From Lingula anatina (taxonomy: Eukaryota; Brachiopoda; Lingulata; Lingulida; Lingulidae), in assembly GCF_001039355.2 (NCBI RefSeq), contig NW_019775453.1:327118-391117 (forward strand): a stretch of DNA of 64,000 nucleotides, read 5' to 3'. Shown here piece after piece: positions 61,007 to 64,000 of the stretch. Each line of letters starts with the position of its first letter. The stretch's first letter is position 1. Made by a program: the position numbers and the translations under genes. A model generated the notes under the pieces. It made no database searches and was not told where the DNA came from. It saw only the letters and a list, made by a program, of their open reading frames with translations.

Positions 61007-64000
61007 CTTTTACCAGGACTCTAACAATGTGCAACAAATTTAAGGAAAAATTAGATTACCTCAATATAAGAGCTGCTGCCCCTTATATACTGTCTCTTCA
61101 TCCTAGAATTTAATCTATTAACGGAACTTAAAACTTATCTTGCAATGCCTGGAAAAAATTAAAAATGTTGAATTTCTTTGTGAAACTTAAAATTAACCCT
61201 TAAATGTCTGGAAAAATCCTTAACATCGTGTCCAGTCTCCTTCTAAAGGAACGCTTTCTACTTCCCATCTTCAGGATTTAACCAATTATGCTGAGAGAAA
61301 AAACCCCACATATCAAACTCCGACGTTTTCCTGTTGTTAATTTTTGAGGCCAGATCAAGGAAATAAATAAACAAAGTGTAAGTGTCTCACAAGGTTCACT
61401 CTCATAAATATGACATGCTTTGACCAACTATTTGTCATTATTCTATAATTATTTGAAGATGCTTGACACGGTTTAATGTTACTAATAATCAACCCCAGTC
61501 AACGCTTTTACGATAACATAAATTCACACAGGTGTTTTCAACCTCAAGGATTGTAATCGTTTATTGCATATGCTTTAGCCTTGCGTGCTTGGGAGTAAAC
61601 CACAACCCATTAAATCTTAAAAGGCCAAGCAGAGGTATTCAAACATAAAGACCCCTTAAAGGTCTATGATAATATTTACAGTCATGACGCATTTTATTTG
61701 CATACCTTTAGATTGCATTTAATTGACGGTCAATCTAGTATAGAAGCGTCAACCGTAATGTTTCCGATTGATACTTTCTTTGGTTTTCTTCCTCAATTTA
61801 ATTGGTAATTAAAAGGCCTAGAACACTTTCGATGACGAACAGTAGGTGTTATGACCGGAATATAGATAAATTTGACAATTAAACAGTAAAGCTCTTTGAC
61901 TGTTACCAATAAACTACCGTTTTACTTCGGCAAATACGGAAACAGTTATAAGTAAAAACTTTGTTGTTCCATATCTGACCATTAATTGATGCGCGCCTTA
62001 AGTCTTCCGATGTGCATACTTGTTTCGGTAGCTGATGAACTGTCATATAAAAACAGTAAGGGCAATGAACATGTTTTATTTCAAAAAAAGTTTGTAAAGT
62101 TGATAAATAAAAATGAAAAAAAAAAAAATAACTCAGGGGAAATGTGGTTTGGGGTACTGGATGTGTCCAGAAAAGAAACCCCCAGAAAGCATTTTACAAT
62201 CACATGTGATTTAAAAGCATTTACCTGGACATTTAGCATCATCATTATTCTTTTTTACTGGGCCCCTAGTTTTCAAAACTAATGTGAAACTATTGTGAAA
62301 CATAGGTCAAAATCAAGTCAAGGTCGAATCTCAGTTTATCAGACATTCATGCCTACGGTAACTACTAAAGGAATGCAAAGATTATGAATTGATAATCCCA
62401 CCACATCCGTGGTCGGTCTAACCTTCGAAAATTCGTCGATTGACTAAAAAGCTCAAGTGGACCAAACTATAAGTGACCATTATAATTTAAATGCATGTAG
62501 AATGTATGAAAAAACAATGGTCGAAAGCTTTTAAACATTTTAGAAAAAGATGCCATGCCGAAAGGAAAAACAACTCAAATAAAACGCGGCTTTATCCGAA
62601 AAACACAGACGTCGATGTCCGTTTAACTGTATCGTAGCTTTATAAATGCTTTGCTTGAAATATATTGATTGTCTGTGGTACGTGATAAATGAAACTGCAG
62701 TGTTTAATTGTATACTATTCGCGTCTGAAACTGCACTTAAGTCATATGTTCTACGAATACGTCTACATATCCTGCAAAGCTACTTATCTTTTCCAGTTAA
62801 TTAAGACCACAAAAACGATAAGAACCCTCAAATAAAGGTACCTGATATTGATATATCCTTCTGAAATGAACAGGAAGACACGGCGGTCTAAACATTAGAG
62901 GAACAATTTAGAATTATTTTATTGGATTAAAAATGGTATAAAACACAGAATCCAAGTGCCGGGCAGCTAGTCAAACAATGATTCGTGAGTGGGTGAAATT
63001 TTGCTTATTTTAAAGAAAAATTCGATTTGGCGAAAAATCCCGGATGGGATACCTTTAAGTTACTTTACCATGTATCAGGGATATATTAATAGAAGAAACA
63101 GATAACCAATTAACACTAGGAAGCAATAAGACGAAAATTCATTCCAGTGTTTGGAAAGCGTCCCCAACATGTTCAGGTACTTTGCACAGCAATGAAAGTG
63201 GTTTCAATATACAAGAGTAATACAGCTCTGCACTTGGGTGGTTGTATTTGTGATATTGTTTTAAACCTGAATATACCACGAAGGCTGAATATTTGTAATT
63301 AATCTTTCAGCAAGGGAGGAAACTGTTTTCTCTATATGACCCTTGTTTGACTGTAATCTAATTGTTAAAGCTAGAAGTCGATGTCTTCTCTACATGACAA
63401 ATGGACACCTCTTCTGCGCCGAAAAAATTTGTCTATTGTTCAACTCCCCATCTTTCGGTAAAAATGGCTTGAATTGCATTTTGGAGTGTAAGATCTGATA
63501 GTACAGTACACTTTATCTACACATCTTTGTAACACAACAGCGCTTTACAGGATAATCGATTTCCAATAATGTATATTTTATATATTTATTGAGTAAATTA
63601 TTCTTTATCTTATCTATGATCATAGACAATTAAATTCCATTGACGTTGCAAACAAATTTAATTTGTTAGTGGGACCACGCGTGCTTTAGTGCCGGGAAAA
63701 ATTCACCTGCCTCAGTTTCATTGGGAATATGAGAAAGTTATCATCAGCAGACTTAAATGTTTGATTCAACAAAGCCATGTTCAACCACTGTAAGTGAATG
63801 TGTGCACCACTACCCAGTACGGCTGCAGGGTAGGAACCAGCAATTACTAGTACAAAGGGGGTGTGGGCCTTTTTTTTTTTTTTTTTGAAAAGGTGGACCT
63901 TTTACCATAAAACCTTCGTGTTCATAGATCAATTTTTTCCCAGAGCCGACCTTTTCCCTGCAAAAAGGGCAGTTCTTTCGACCCTCACCCCCCCCCCCCC
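61007..64000. other. Gene-free end of window
   Basis: AT-rich sequence with no coding region, RNA gene or clear transposon that I can support. An ORF at 61986-62282 looks like noise. A run of T lies near 63871, and the window ends in 13 C (63988-64000), probably low-complexity sequence at a contig end. Confidence 0.5.

Noticed and set aside
61986-62282. 98-codon ORF near the right end
   Set aside because: Lys/Asn-rich, AT-driven, no recognisable domain, and no splice or promoter context.

Overview
The window is animal nuclear DNA, most likely from a lophotrochozoan and probably a mollusc. The genes are split into many small exons with GT-AG introns. The DNA is AT-rich, and the palindrome tacatgta recurs (near 43335, 44511, 47722), as is common in bivalves. 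The IgGFc-binding-like membrane protein is of a kind abundant in molluscs. Single N characters at 10453, 13386, 17507 and 55746 mark contig joins. Three of them are accompanied by near-identical copies of flanking sequence, which looks like two unmerged haplotypes of a highly heterozygous animal.

Layout. (1) 372-26174, + strand: the C-terminal part (about 3,430 residues over 38 exons once duplicates are removed) of a fibrocystin-L / PKHD1L1 gene: TIG repeats, a cupredoxin-like insert, two G8 domains, two parallel beta-helix regions, one membrane segment and a short tail. Its 5' end lies outside the window. (2) 28568-38300, + strand: a complete ACBD3 (GCP60) gene of 9 exons encoding 467 residues. 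(3) 40784-41374, - strand: a Tctex-type dynein light chain like DYNLT5. (4) 42402-43754, - strand: a small SAM-domain protein like SAMD15. (5) 45156-51989, - strand: a six-exon, 636-residue IgGFc-binding-like type I membrane protein. Its first intron holds a 1.4 kb terminal-inverted-repeat element. (6) 53786-56989, + strand, and 59453-61006, - strand: two convergent small secreted-protein genes of 202 and 228 residues that I could assemble exon by exon. Both begin with a 13-nt coding exon that ends after the first base of a glycine codon. They share an Asn-Pro-Cys motif and an L-[LM]-C-[RK]-I-K block, and they look mainly helical. The 1-0-0 intron phases of the second match the start of vertebrate IL-6-type cytokine genes. 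I propose them as candidate invertebrate four-helix cytokines; this is the most interesting item in the window.

The intergenic space and introns hold decayed LINE reverse-transcriptase remnants (about 35740-36180 and 57720-58030), MITE-like elements, a roughly 146-bp minisatellite (55872-56640) and several very recent short tandem duplications. Two of these duplications copy a 3' splice site. The last 3 kb (61007-64000) show no gene that I can support.

The first four genes are unrelated housekeeping or ciliary/structural genes. The IgGFc-like receptor and the two cytokine-like genes form a possible immune-type neighbourhood, but that functional link is inference from position only.
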